From positions 1-60,301 of the forward strand of contig JADGAX010000011.1 in NCBI GenBank assembly GCA_015231795.1: a stretch of 60,301 nt of DNA. The letters are read 5' to 3'. Source of the stretch: Alphaproteobacteria bacterium. GTDB taxonomy: Bacteria > Pseudomonadota > Alphaproteobacteria > Rhodospirillales > WMHbin7. A program made the translations under genes and the position numbers. The notes under the pieces are model-generated. The model made no database searches. It was given only the letters and a program-made list of their open reading frames with translations, and had not been told where the DNA came from. This document shows, one piece after another, positions 38,664-47,423 of this stretch (its first letter is position 1; every line of letters begins with the position of its first letter).

Positions 38664-39695
38664 ATGATACGCGTGATCCAGGCCATGGCGGGCGCTCAGT
38701 TTGGCGGCGCCGAGGCGTTCTTCGTCCGCCTGGCGATCGGCTTGCACAACAAGGGCCTCGATCAGCGCATCATCATCCGCAAACATCCGGCGCGCGCCGC
38801 CTTTCTGCGCGATCACGGGCTTGAGGTGATCGAACTGTCCTTCGGCGGACGCTTCGACTTCAAGACCCGCTTCGCCTTCAAGAAGGCGGTGGCCGAGTTC
38901 AAGCCCAAGCTGGTGCTGACCTGGATGAACCGCGCCACCCAATTCTGCCCGGATGGCGATTTCGTGCATGTCGGTCGGTTGGGCGGCTATTACGATCTTA
39001 AATATTATCGACGCTGCAAGCATCTGATCGGCAACACCGAGGATATCGTCGACTATCTGAAGAAGGAAGGCTGGCCAGCCGAACGCGCGCATTATCTGCC
39101 CAATTTCGTCTCGGCCGAGAACCTGCCGCCCATCGACCGCAAAAGCCTGTTCACGCCGCCGAACGCCCCGCTGATTCTCGCCTTGGGACGGATGCACAAG
39201 AACAAGGCCTTCGATGTTCTTCTGAAGGCGATGGCGCAGGTGCCCGACGCCTATCTGTGGCTGGCGGGCGATGGCGAGCTTCGGGCCGAGCTGGAAGCCC
39301 TGGCCCAGCAGGTGGGCGTCAAGCCGCGGGTGCGCTTTTTAGGATGGCGCGACGACGTGGCGGCTCTTTATGCAGCCGCCGATATTTTCGTTTGCCCGTC
39401 GCGCCACGAGCCTTTGGGCAATGTGGTCATCGAGGCCTGGGCGCAGGCCAAACCGGTGATCGCCGCCGACAGCCTTGGCCCTGGCACGTTGATTTCGCAT
39501 GGCGAGAATGGGTTGTTGGCCCCGGTGGACGACGCCTTGGCGCTGGGCAAGGCCATGCAATGGATGATCCGCAACCCCGAGGACGCCAAACGCATGGCGG
39601 ATGCGGGCCGGCAGGCCTATGAGGAACAGTTCACGGAAGGAGCCGTGGTCGAGCGCTATATCGAATTCTTCGAAAGCGTGACCGGGGGGGCTTGA
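38664..39695 (+). CDS. Glycosyltransferase family 4
   Basis: The 343-residue GT-B protein begins IRVIQAMAGAQFGGAEAFF. It has NAPLILALGRMHKNKAFDVLL in the hinge, and VCPSRHEPLGNVVIEAWAQ with the E-x7-E-type donor motif. A GENGLLAPVDDALAL loop follows. It ends TGATG-coupled to the asparagine-synthase-like gene. The sugar is unknown. Confidence 0.92.
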   Translation: MIRVIQAMAGAQFGGAEAFFVRLAIGLHNKGLDQRIIIRKHPARAAFLRDHGLEVIELSFGGRFDFKTRFAFKKAVAEFKPKLVLTWMNRATQFCPDGDFVHVGRLGGYYDLKYYRRCKHLIGNTEDIVDYLKKEGWPAERAHYLPNFVSAENLPPIDRKSLFTPPNAPLILALGRMHKNKAFDVLLKAMAQVPDAYLWLAGDGELRAELEALAQQVGVKPRVRFLGWRDDVAALYAAADIFVCPSRHEPLGNVVIEAWAQAKPVIAADSLGPGTLISHGENGLLAPVDDALALGKAMQWMIRNPEDAKRMADAGRQAYEEQFTEGAVVERYIEFFESVTGGA

Positions 39696-41461
39696 TGTGC
39701 GGCATCGCTGGCATCGCAACGCTTGACGGCAAGAATCCCGATCCATCCGTTCTGGATGGGCTGGCCCAGGCGCTGGCCCATCGCGGCCCCGACGGCAGCG
39801 GGCGATATCTGGATCACGGTGTCGGCTTGGTTCAGGTGCGTCTAGCCATCATCGATCTGGAGGGCGGGCGTCAGCCCTTGCACGAGCCGGGCGGGGCCGT
39901 GCTGATCGGCAACGGCGAGATTTACAACTACCGCGAACTGGCGGCCGATCTGCCGGATGTAGTTTTTGCCACCGCGTCCGACTGCGAACCGCCCCTTCAT
40001 TTGTGGCGGCGCGCCGGAAACGGCTATGCCCAACGCCTGCGCGGCATGTATGCCCTGGCGATTTTCGATCCCGCCTCAAAACGCCTGACCTTGTCGCGCG
40101 ACCCTTTCGGCATCAAGCCGCTTTACTGGGCACAAACGCCGCAAGGTTTCGTTTTCGCGTCCGAAGCCCAGGCGCTGGTCGGCGCCGGGCTGATTGAAGC
40201 CAGGGAAAATCCCCGCGCCAGGGCCGAGCTTTTGCAACTGCAATTCACCACTGGAAGCGAAACCATCTTTCAGGGCATCAACCGTTTGCAGCCCGGCGAG
40301 ACGCTGGTGATCGAGAGGGGCCGCATCGTCGAGCGCCATCGCCTGAACGCCCTGCCGGCGGGCGGCGTCGTCAACAAGTCGCAAGACGCTCTCTTGTATG
40401 AACTTGACGCGGTCCTTTCCGAGAGCGTGTCCTTTCATCAGCGCTCAGATGTGCCTTACGGCATGTTCCTGTCGGGCGGCATCGACAGTTCCGCCCTGCT
40501 GGCCTTGATGGCGCGTTTGAACGAGCGTCCGGTGCTGGCTTTCACCGCCTATTTTCCGGGGACCAAGGCCAAGGACGAGCGCGGCTATGCGGCGCGCGTG
40601 GCCAAGGAATTGGGGGCCGAACGCATCGACGTCGCCTTCGGCGAAGAGGATTTCTGGCAACTGTTGCCCGCCGTCGCCGCCGCCATGGATGATCCTGCCG
40701 CCGATTACGCCTGCCTGCCCACTTTCAAACTGGCCGCCGAGGCCAGAAAGCATGTGAAGGTGATCTTGTCGGGCGAAGGCGGCGATGAATTGTTCGCAGG
40801 CTATGGGCGTTACCGACAGGCCATGCGCCCCTGGCCCTTCACGAGGCGCATGCGCCGTCATGGCGGTTTCGACAAGCTGGGCGTGCTGAGGGAAAATCCC
40901 GACCGTTGGCGCGACGGCATTGCCCAGGCCGAGCGCGAGCAGGCGTTGGATGGGCGCACGCGCCTGCAAATTGCCCAGGCGGTCGATTGCGACGCCTGGC
41001 TGCCCAACGATCTGCTGACCAAATTGGATCGTTGCCTGATGGCGCATGGCGTCGAGGGGCGGGTTCCCTTCCTTGACCCGGCGGTGGCGTCCTTCGCCTT
41101 TCGTCTGCCGGATCGCATGAAGGTGCATAAGGGGATGGGCAAATGGATCCTGCGCCGCTGGTTGGACAAGGTTCTGCCGGTGGCGGGCGCTTTCGAGAAA
41201 AAGCGCGGCTTTACCGTGCCGGTCGGCGACTGGATCGCCGCCAAGGGACATATTCTGGGGCCGCTAGTGGCGGCTCAGCCTTCCATCCAAGCGCTTTGCC
41301 ATCCCCATGAGGTGGAAACGCTGTTCCGTCATGCGGGCAAACAAGGCTTTGCCGCCTGGACGCTTCTTTTCTATGCTCTGTGGCATGGACGGCATATGCT
41401 GGGCCATCGCCTTAAGGGCGACGTTTTCGACAGCCTGGATGCCATGAAATGTTCGACCTGA
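39695..41461 (+). CDS. asnB: Asparagine-synthase-type glutamine amidotransferase
   Basis: The ATG at 39695 puts the class II nucleophile at Cys2 (MCGIAGIATL), as the family needs. The 588-residue protein has the Ntn glutaminase half (RLAIIDLEGGRQPL, GEIYNYRELA, SRDPFGIKPLYW) and the AsnB synthetase half with P-loop FLSGGIDSSALLA, SGEGGDELFAGYGRY and GVEGRVPFLDP. It may make asparagine, but its place between glycosyltransferases suggests amidation of a sugar acid in the surface glycan. Which is true cannot be told from sequence. It overlaps the next gene by 13 bases. Confidence 0.92.
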   Translation: MCGIAGIATLDGKNPDPSVLDGLAQALAHRGPDGSGRYLDHGVGLVQVRLAIIDLEGGRQPLHEPGGAVLIGNGEIYNYRELAADLPDVVFATASDCEPPLHLWRRAGNGYAQRLRGMYALAIFDPASKRLTLSRDPFGIKPLYWAQTPQGFVFASEAQALVGAGLIEARENPRARAELLQLQFTTGSETIFQGINRLQPGETLVIERGRIVERHRLNALPAGGVVNKSQDALLYELDAVLSESVSFHQRSDVPYGMFLSGGIDSSALLALMARLNERPVLAFTAYFPGTKAKDERGYAARVAKELGAERIDVAFGEEDFWQLLPAVAAAMDDPAADYACLPTFKLAAEARKHVKVILSGEGGDELFAGYGRYRQAMRPWPFTRRMRRHGGFDKLGVLRENPDRWRDGIAQAEREQALDGRTRLQIAQAVDCDAWLPNDLLTKLDRCLMAHGVEGRVPFLDPAVASFAFRLPDRMKVHKGMGKWILRRWLDKVLPVAGAFEKKRGFTVPVGDWIAAKGHILGPLVAAQPSIQALCHPHEVETLFRHAGKQGFAAWTLLFYALWHGRHMLGHRLKGDVFDSLDAMKCST

Positions 41462-42771
41462 TCGTCAAGGGCGGCATCGCCGTCACCCCCAACGGCACCG
41501 AAGAAGCCGACATCGCCATCAAGGATGGGCGCATCGCGGCCATCGGGTCGCTGGACGCCGGTCGGGCGGAACAGGCGATCGACGCCAAGGGACTGCATGT
41601 GCTGTCCGGCGTCATCGACACCCAGGTGCATTTGCGCGAACCCGGCATGGAACATAAGGAAGACCTGTCCACCGGCACGGCTGCGGCGGCGCTGGGCGGC
41701 GTAACGGCGGTTTTCGACATGCCCAACACCAAGCCTTCAACCACGACGCCCGAGGCTTTGGCCGAAAAGCTGAAGCGCGCCCAGGGACGCGCCTGGGTCG
41801 ATCACGCCTTTTATCTGGGCGCGTCGCCCGACAATGCCAGCCAGCTTGGCCAGTGGGAAAGCCTGCCCGGTTGCGCTGGCGTCAAGGTGTTCATGGGGTC
41901 CTCCACCGGCTCGCTGCTGGTCGACGACAAGCAGGTGCTGCTGCAGGTCGCCAGAAACGGCAAGCGGCGCATGGCCGTGCATGCCGAGGACGAGGCGCGC
42001 TTGAAGGAGCGCCGCCATTTGGTTGATGGCGACAAAGCTTCGCCCGCCCTGCATCCTTTGTGGCGCGACGAGGAAACCGCCCGGCTGGCCACGGCGCATC
42101 TGTTGGAAATCGCCCGCCAGGCCAACCGGCTTGTGCATGTTTTGCACATCACGACGGCCGAAGAGTTGGAAATCCTGGCAAACTACCGCGATGTCGCCAG
42201 CGTCGAAGTGACGCCTCAGCACCTGACCCTGGCCGCTCCCGAATGCTACGAGCGCCTGGGCACTTATGCGCAGATGAATCCGCCCATTCGCGAGGCCCGC
42301 CACCGCGAGGCTCTGTGGAAGGCGGTGCGCCAAGGACTGGTCGATTGCCTGGGGTCGGACCATGCGCCGCATACGCGCGAGGAAAAGGACAAACCCTATC
42401 CGCAAAGCCCGTCGGGCATGCCGGGCGTGCAGACGCTGGTTCCCCTGATGCTGGACCATGTGAATGCCGGGCGCCTATCGCTCGAACGGTTCTCGGATCT
42501 GACCAGCGCCGGTCCCGCCCGCCTGTTCGGCTTGGCGGCCAAGGGACGCATCGCGCTGGGCTATGACGCCGATTTGACGCTGGTCGATCTGAAGGCGAAA
42601 AAGACCATCACCAATCAGTGGATCGCCAGCCGCTGCGGCTGGACGCCCTTTGACGGAATGCAAGTCACTGGCTGGCCGATGGCGACTTTGGTGCGCGGCC
42701 AAGTGGCGATGTTCGAAGGCCAGCTTCAAGGCCAGCCGATGGGCCAGCCCTTGCGCTTTTCTGGATGTTAA
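41449..42771 (+). CDS. pyrC: Dihydroorotase (class I-like, first metal His replaced)
   Basis: The 440-residue amidohydrolase has FDLIVKGGIAVTPNGTEEAD at the N-terminus and the metal region VIDTQVHLREPG. It also has the candidate carbamylated Lys146 in GVKVFMGSSTG, AVHAEDEAR, VLHITTAEE and GSDHAPHTREEK. The usual H-x-H is Q59-V-H61 here, a pattern I associate with an alphaproteobacterial dihydroorotase clade. It may close carbamoyl-aspartate to dihydroorotate, or hydrolyse another cyclic amide in the glycan pathway. It overlaps the asnB stop and the next gene's start. Confidence 0.82.
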   Translation: MFDLIVKGGIAVTPNGTEEADIAIKDGRIAAIGSLDAGRAEQAIDAKGLHVLSGVIDTQVHLREPGMEHKEDLSTGTAAAALGGVTAVFDMPNTKPSTTTPEALAEKLKRAQGRAWVDHAFYLGASPDNASQLGQWESLPGCAGVKVFMGSSTGSLLVDDKQVLLQVARNGKRRMAVHAEDEARLKERRHLVDGDKASPALHPLWRDEETARLATAHLLEIARQANRLVHVLHITTAEELEILANYRDVASVEVTPQHLTLAAPECYERLGTYAQMNPPIREARHREALWKAVRQGLVDCLGSDHAPHTREEKDKPYPQSPSGMPGVQTLVPLMLDHVNAGRLSLERFSDLTSAGPARLFGLAAKGRIALGYDADLTLVDLKAKKTITNQWIASRCGWTPFDGMQVTGWPMATLVRGQVAMFEGQLQGQPMGQPLRFSGC

Positions 42772-43616
42772 GGCTAGGCCCGCCCCGCCTCAGTTTCGTC
42801 ATTCCCGCCTGGAATCAGGAACGTTTCCTGGCGGCCTCGCTGGGCAGCGCGCTGTCGCAAACCGTGCATGCCATTGAAGTGATCGTGGTCGACGACGCCA
42901 GCACGGACGCGACGGCGCATATCCTGGAAGCCATCGACGATCCCAGGCTGGTCACCTTGCGTTCGGAAACGAACTTGGGGCCGGGTGGCGCAAGAAATCT
43001 GGGGCTGGAAGCGGCGCAGGCGTCCATCGTCGCCTTTCTCGATGCCGACGACATGGCGGCGCCCGAACGGGCCGAACGCCAATTGGCCTTTTTCGACTCC
43101 CATCCCGATCATGTGCTGGTGGGATCGGCTTATGGCGTGATCGATCAGAACGACAATGTGCTGGGCGTCGAGCGCCCCGCCTTGCTTGAAGACGCCGATC
43201 TGCGCTTTTCGTCCCTGTTCCTAAGTCCCGTGCATCTGACCACGTCGGCCATCCGGGCCGATGTCGCCAGGGCGCATGACTTGCGTTTTCCGACAGATTC
43301 GAAAATCGTCGAGGATTATCGCTTCGTCTCAAGCCTGATCCGACATGGTAAGGTTGCGAACCTGCAAGAGGTGCTGACCTATTACCGTCGCCACGACGCC
43401 ATGACGTCGCGTCTGTTCGAGCAAGAAGGCTGGCAGAGTTTCGCCGAAGCGTCGGCGGCCAATATCCGCGCCCTGGGCGTCGAATGCGATGGTCCCTTGG
43501 CGGCGCGCCTGACCCAGGCGCATTTGGCCAAATTGCAGGGTTTGGAAACCGATCCTCTGCTCGATCAGCTTTACGAAACGCTCAAGGCGCTGCACGCATC
43601 GCAAGCAGCGCCCTAA
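42765..43616 (+). CDS. Glycosyltransferase family 2
   Basis: The 283-residue GT-A protein has RLSFVIPAWNQERFLAASL and VIVVDDASTDATAHILE at the N-terminus. GGARNLGLEAAQASIVAFLD, with A-D-D in LDADDMAAPERA (metal-binding DxD), follows. The gene starts inside the dihydroorotase stop (ATGTTAA) and is last in the plus-strand run. Its 3' end overlaps the convergent TPR gene by 35 bp. Confidence 0.92.
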   Translation: MLRLGPPRLSFVIPAWNQERFLAASLGSALSQTVHAIEVIVVDDASTDATAHILEAIDDPRLVTLRSETNLGPGGARNLGLEAAQASIVAFLDADDMAAPERAERQLAFFDSHPDHVLVGSAYGVIDQNDNVLGVERPALLEDADLRFSSLFLSPVHLTTSAIRADVARAHDLRFPTDSKIVEDYRFVSSLIRHGKVANLQEVLTYYRRHDAMTSRLFEQEGWQSFAEASAANIRALGVECDGPLAARLTQAHLAKLQGLETDPLLDQLYETLKALHASQAAP

Positions 43617-44802
43617 GGGCCAGCGCCATGTTGGCCATGGGCGCGTTCCAATCGTACATCTGTTCTTGGCGGAACAGCTTCATCGACGGGTACCAGGGCG
43701 ATTCCTTGCCTGCGTCGCCCCAGCGCCAATCGCCGCCCAGGCGCAGGCCAACCCAGCAGGGCTTGTTCATGGCGCCGCACAGATGGGCCAGCGCCGTGTC
43801 GGGCGTAATCACCAGATCGAGATATGAGACGACGGCGGCGGTTTCGGAAAAGTCGGTCAATTGATTCGTGAAATTTTCGACCTGGGGCGGCGGTTCCCGC
43901 CCGGCGCCGGTTTGCAGCGATATGAAACGGACGCCTTCGACGGCCAGCAGCGGGGCCAGGGCTTCCAGGCCGTACGAGCGTCTGTCGTCGGCGGGATGTT
44001 CCGGATTGCCCTTCCAGGCCAGGCCAATCTTGAAATCGCTTCCGCCCAGGCGCAAACGCCAAGCCTCAATGCGCTCGGGTTCGGCCTGCAGATAGGGCGG
44101 CGTTGGGCCGAACACGCCGAAAAGACCGGCCAGCGACATCAGGGGAATATGGCGCTCGGCCTCGACCGGGTAGCCCAGGGCCAAGACGTCGATGGCGGGA
44201 AAATTGTGCTTCAGCAGCAAGACCAGTTCGGGATGAACGAGAAGAATCACCTTCCTGACGCGCTCGGCGACGGGGGTCAGATAGCGGGCGAAGTGCAGGG
44301 CGTCGCCGATCCCTTGCTCGGCCCAGACGCAAAGCGTGCCGTCGAAGGGCAAGCCGTCCCAAAGCGGCGCTTCGACGGGGGGCTGCATGGCTTGCGTCAG
44401 CAGAAGCCTTGTTTCGAACAGGCGAAGGCCTTGCTTCCAGTCACCCTGTCGCAGCAGAACCAGCGATTTGTTCCAAGCGCCCTGGAGCGAAGCGGGGTCC
44501 AGTTCCAATGCTTCATCAAGAATGGCCTTGGCATTCGCGGTTTGACCAAGATCGAGCAGGATCGATCCCAGGCTGACCCTGCTGTCGGCGCGCTTGGGGT
44601 CTATCTCGATGGCGTCCAGGAAATTCTGCGCGGCTTCAAGCGGGCGTCCAAGCGTCGCCAGGGCGTTGCCCAGATTGTGTCTGGCATCCGCCGAGGCGGG
44701 ATCGAGAACCGTCACCATGGCCCAGGCGATGGCGGCCTGCTTGCTGTCGTTGCGGGCGTTGGCGGCCTCGGCCTGTTTGACCCAGCCCATCAGTTCAGAC
44801 AT
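43582..44802 (-). CDS. TPR protein with GT9-like C-terminal domain
   Basis: Of the 406 residues, the first 140 form about four TPRs (ARHNLGNALATLGRPLEAAQ; SLGSILLDLGQTANAKAILD). The rest resembles a glycosyltransferase-9/ADP-heptose fold (CVWAEQGIGDALHFARYLTP, IGLAWKGNPEHPADDRRS, LDLVITPDTALAHLCGAMN). The end DWRWGDAGKESPWYPSMKLF is typical of TPR glycosyltransferases near surface-glycan or flagellin-modification genes. Overlaps the next paralogue by eight bases. Confidence 0.83.
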   Translation of the reverse strand: MSELMGWVKQAEAANARNDSKQAAIAWAMVTVLDPASADARHNLGNALATLGRPLEAAQNFLDAIEIDPKRADSRVSLGSILLDLGQTANAKAILDEALELDPASLQGAWNKSLVLLRQGDWKQGLRLFETRLLLTQAMQPPVEAPLWDGLPFDGTLCVWAEQGIGDALHFARYLTPVAERVRKVILLVHPELVLLLKHNFPAIDVLALGYPVEAERHIPLMSLAGLFGVFGPTPPYLQAEPERIEAWRLRLGGSDFKIGLAWKGNPEHPADDRRSYGLEALAPLLAVEGVRFISLQTGAGREPPPQVENFTNQLTDFSETAAVVSYLDLVITPDTALAHLCGAMNKPCWVGLRLGGDWRWGDAGKESPWYPSMKLFRQEQMYDWNAPMANMALALRALLAMRAAP

Positions 44803-46549
44803 CGAGACTCCTTAGTCGTTCGGCGATGGCGGACACGGGAGTTGCCCAGTCGCCAGCCTTGGGCTGGCGGAACAACGTGACCGAAGGGTACCATGGCGAG
44901 CCGCTTCCTTCCATCAGCCAGCGCCAGTCGGGAATGAAGGGCAAGAGCAGCCATAAGGGTTTGCCAAGCGCCCCGGCCAGGTGAGCGATGGCGCTGTCCG
45001 ACGCCACGATCAGGTCCAGCGCCGCGACAAGGGCCGCCGTTCCATCGAAACCGGTTCCGACATCCGGGTCTTCCTCATTGCCGAAATCGATCGGCCCTTC
45101 GCTTAGCTTATGAAGCTGCTCGCGCCCGATGCCGCTTTGCAGCGAGGCGAGCCGAATGCCCGGAACGTCGAGCAGGGGCAGCAAGGGGGCCAGCCCGGGC
45201 GAGCGTCTGCGGTCGGCGTGATAGCCGGGATTTCCTTGCCAGGCCATTCCCACCCAGGGACCTTGCCCCAGTCCCGCCAGCCTTTTCTTCCAGTTGGCGA
45301 CGCGGGTCGGGTCCGGCGTCAGATAGGGGCCGGATTCCAGGGGCGCGCCCAGGAAGTGCGGCAAAGACATCAAGGCGACATGGGCGCTGGACCGGGGCAG
45401 CGGCTGACCCTGCTCGACGATGGTGACCGAGGGAAAAGAACGGGCGAACAGGCTGGCCTGCTTGGGGTCGGCTTCCAACACGATTTCTCCCGCCAGCGAA
45501 GCCAATTTGGGAATGTAGCGCACGAACTGGAAGCCATCGCCCAATCCCTGCTCGGCATGGACCAGCAACGTGCCGCCATGGGGCAGGGGCTTCCCATCCC
45601 AGGCCGGACAGCCGAAATCGCGCCTTGGCGTCGTGAAATTGGACATGTCCCAGCGCCATTCCGCTTCCTCGAATCCTTCCTTCCATCGGCCCTGCAGGAA
45701 ATGGATGGTCGCCAGATTCCAGCGCGCTTCGGCAAAATCGGGTTGGCTTGCGATCGCTTGGCGCAGAGCGTCTTCGGCAAGGTCAAGCCGTCCCTGTTCC
45801 TTGAGCGCGATGGCCAGATTGTTGGCCAGACGCGCATCTTGCGGCGCTTGCTGGTGCGCCATGGCGAACAGACCGGCCGCCATTTCGAAATCGTCGGCGG
45901 CCATCGCCAGATTGCCCAGATTGAACAGGGCGGGCGCGTGGCCGGGGGCGACGTCGAGCGCCTTGAGGTATAGGGCCTGAGCCGCCGCCTGATCGTGATG
46001 GGCCAGTTTCACATTGCCCTGCATGACCAGCGGCAAGGGATTCTCGGGATCGAGCAGAGCGGCGAAATGCAGCAGATTCTCGGCTTCGTCGAAGCGCAGC
46101 TTGCGCATCAGCAACTCGGCCAATGCGGTCATGGCCGCGGGGTCGTTTTCGTCGATGGACAGGTAGTTGCGCCAAGCCATGATCGCTCCATCGACGTCGT
46201 TGATGGCGGTCATGGCCAGGGCCAGTCCATAATGAGCCTGCTTGGAATTGGGATCGATCAGGGCCGCTTTTCTGAAATGCGCGATCGCCTCGCCATCTCG
46301 TCCCAGCGCCGCCAGCGAGCGGCCCAGCCCCAGGCGGATATCGAAATCTTCGGGCGAGAAATCGTAGCCGTTGCCGAAGAAATCGAAGGCCTGAGCGGGC
46401 TGTCCCAGCTTGAGAGCGATCTGGCCCAGGCGAGACCAAGCCTTGGGCTGGCGGGGATTGGCGCGCAGTTGCGCCCAAAAGGCCGCCTGGGCCTCCATCA
46501 GTTGCCCAGCCTCAAACAGCGCTTCGGCAGCGGCAAGTTTGTCGGTCAT
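44795..46549 (-). CDS. TPR protein with GT9-like C-terminal domain, longer paralogue
   Basis: The 584-residue protein has about eight TPRs over residues 1-290 (AWSRLGQIALKLGQPAQAFD; HYGLALAMTAINDVDGAIMA). The same C-terminal domain as its neighbour follows (LVHAEQGLGDGFQFVRYIP, VGMAWQGNPGYHADRRRSPG, LDLIVASDSAIAHLAGALG, then WRWLMEGSGSPWYPSVTLF). It is first in the minus-strand pair and starts just after the convergent ispE end. The two are tandem duplicates differing mainly in TPR number. Confidence 0.85.
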   Translation of the reverse strand: MTDKLAAAEALFEAGQLMEAQAAFWAQLRANPRQPKAWSRLGQIALKLGQPAQAFDFFGNGYDFSPEDFDIRLGLGRSLAALGRDGEAIAHFRKAALIDPNSKQAHYGLALAMTAINDVDGAIMAWRNYLSIDENDPAAMTALAELLMRKLRFDEAENLLHFAALLDPENPLPLVMQGNVKLAHHDQAAAQALYLKALDVAPGHAPALFNLGNLAMAADDFEMAAGLFAMAHQQAPQDARLANNLAIALKEQGRLDLAEDALRQAIASQPDFAEARWNLATIHFLQGRWKEGFEEAEWRWDMSNFTTPRRDFGCPAWDGKPLPHGGTLLVHAEQGLGDGFQFVRYIPKLASLAGEIVLEADPKQASLFARSFPSVTIVEQGQPLPRSSAHVALMSLPHFLGAPLESGPYLTPDPTRVANWKKRLAGLGQGPWVGMAWQGNPGYHADRRRSPGLAPLLPLLDVPGIRLASLQSGIGREQLHKLSEGPIDFGNEEDPDVGTGFDGTAALVAALDLIVASDSAIAHLAGALGKPLWLLLPFIPDWRWLMEGSGSPWYPSVTLFRQPKAGDWATPVSAIAERLRSLDV

Positions 46550-46559
46550 GCGAAGAAAG

Positions 46560-47414
46560 TTAGCCGATCAGCGGGGCTGGCGCTACCCACCAGCTGGGCT
46601 GGCCGACCGAGAGGGACCGGGCGGCCGTTCTGGCCTCTTCCTCGTGGGCGAACAGGCCAAAACAGGTGGCGCCGCTGCCCGACATGCGGGCCAGCAGACA
46701 ACCGTTCTGGGTTTCCAGGGCTTTCTTGACGTCGGCGATGGCCGGAACCAGCGAGATGGCGGGTGGGGCCAGATCGTTCCTGCGCTCGCGCAGCAGGCGG
46801 ACCAGATCGTGGATGCCGTTGGGGGCGGTTTCGAAGGTGGCGGGGGCCGAGAAAGGACCGCTGCGGGCCTTGAAGACCGGCGGGGTCGCCAAGGGAATGC
46901 CGGGATTGACCAGCACCAGCCAGGCTTCGGGAAGACTGGGGGCCGGCGTCAGCTTCTCGCCGATGCCTTGCATGAAGACGGCCTTGCCCTTCAGGCAGAC
47001 CGGCACGTCAGCGCCCAATTTCAGGGCCAGCGACAAAAGCTGATCGTCGCTGGGCTTTAAGTGCCACAGCCGGATCAGCGCCTTCAGGGCGGCGGCGGCA
47101 TCCGCCGATCCGCCGCCGATGCCCGACGCGATGGGCAGCGACTTCTCGAGATCGAGGCAAGCACCTGTCTTGACTGCGAACATGTCGGCCAGCAGCTTGG
47201 CCGCCTTCATGACCAGATTGTCCGGCTCGTTCTGCAAGCCCTTGGCCATCGGACCTGACAGCGTCAGCGACAAGTCGTCGCTTTGCTTGGCCAGCACGCG
47301 ATCGCCGACGCCCGCAAAGACGACCAAGCTGTCCAATTCATGATAGCCGTCGTCGCGCCGTCCCACGACATGCAGATACAGATTCAATTTGGCGGGCGCG
47401 AATTCAGAAATCAC
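46560..47414 (-). CDS. ispE: 4-diphosphocytidyl-2-C-methyl-D-erythritol kinase
   Basis: The 284-residue GHMP kinase has the N-terminal [20 protein letters not shown] motif and the ATP loop [17 protein letters not shown]. The third motif is in [15 protein letters not shown]. It phosphorylates CDP-methylerythritol in the MEP isoprenoid route. It lies nine bases after the TPR lipoprotein gene, an order often seen in alphaproteobacteria. Confidence 0.96.
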   Translation of the reverse strand: MISEFAPAKLNLYLHVVGRRDDGYHELDSLVVFAGVGDRVLAKQSDDLSLTLSGPMAKGLQNEPDNLVMKAAKLLADMFAVKTGACLDLEKSLPIASGIGGGSADAAAALKALIRLWHLKPSDDQLLSLALKLGADVPVCLKGKAVFMQGIGEKLTPAPSLPEAWLVLVNPGIPLATPPVFKARSGPFSAPATFETAPNGIHDLVRLLRERRNDLAPPAISLVPAIADVKKALETQNGCLLARMSGSGATCFGLFAHEEEARTAARSLSVGQPSWWVAPAPLIG

Positions 47415-47423
47415 GAATGAAAA

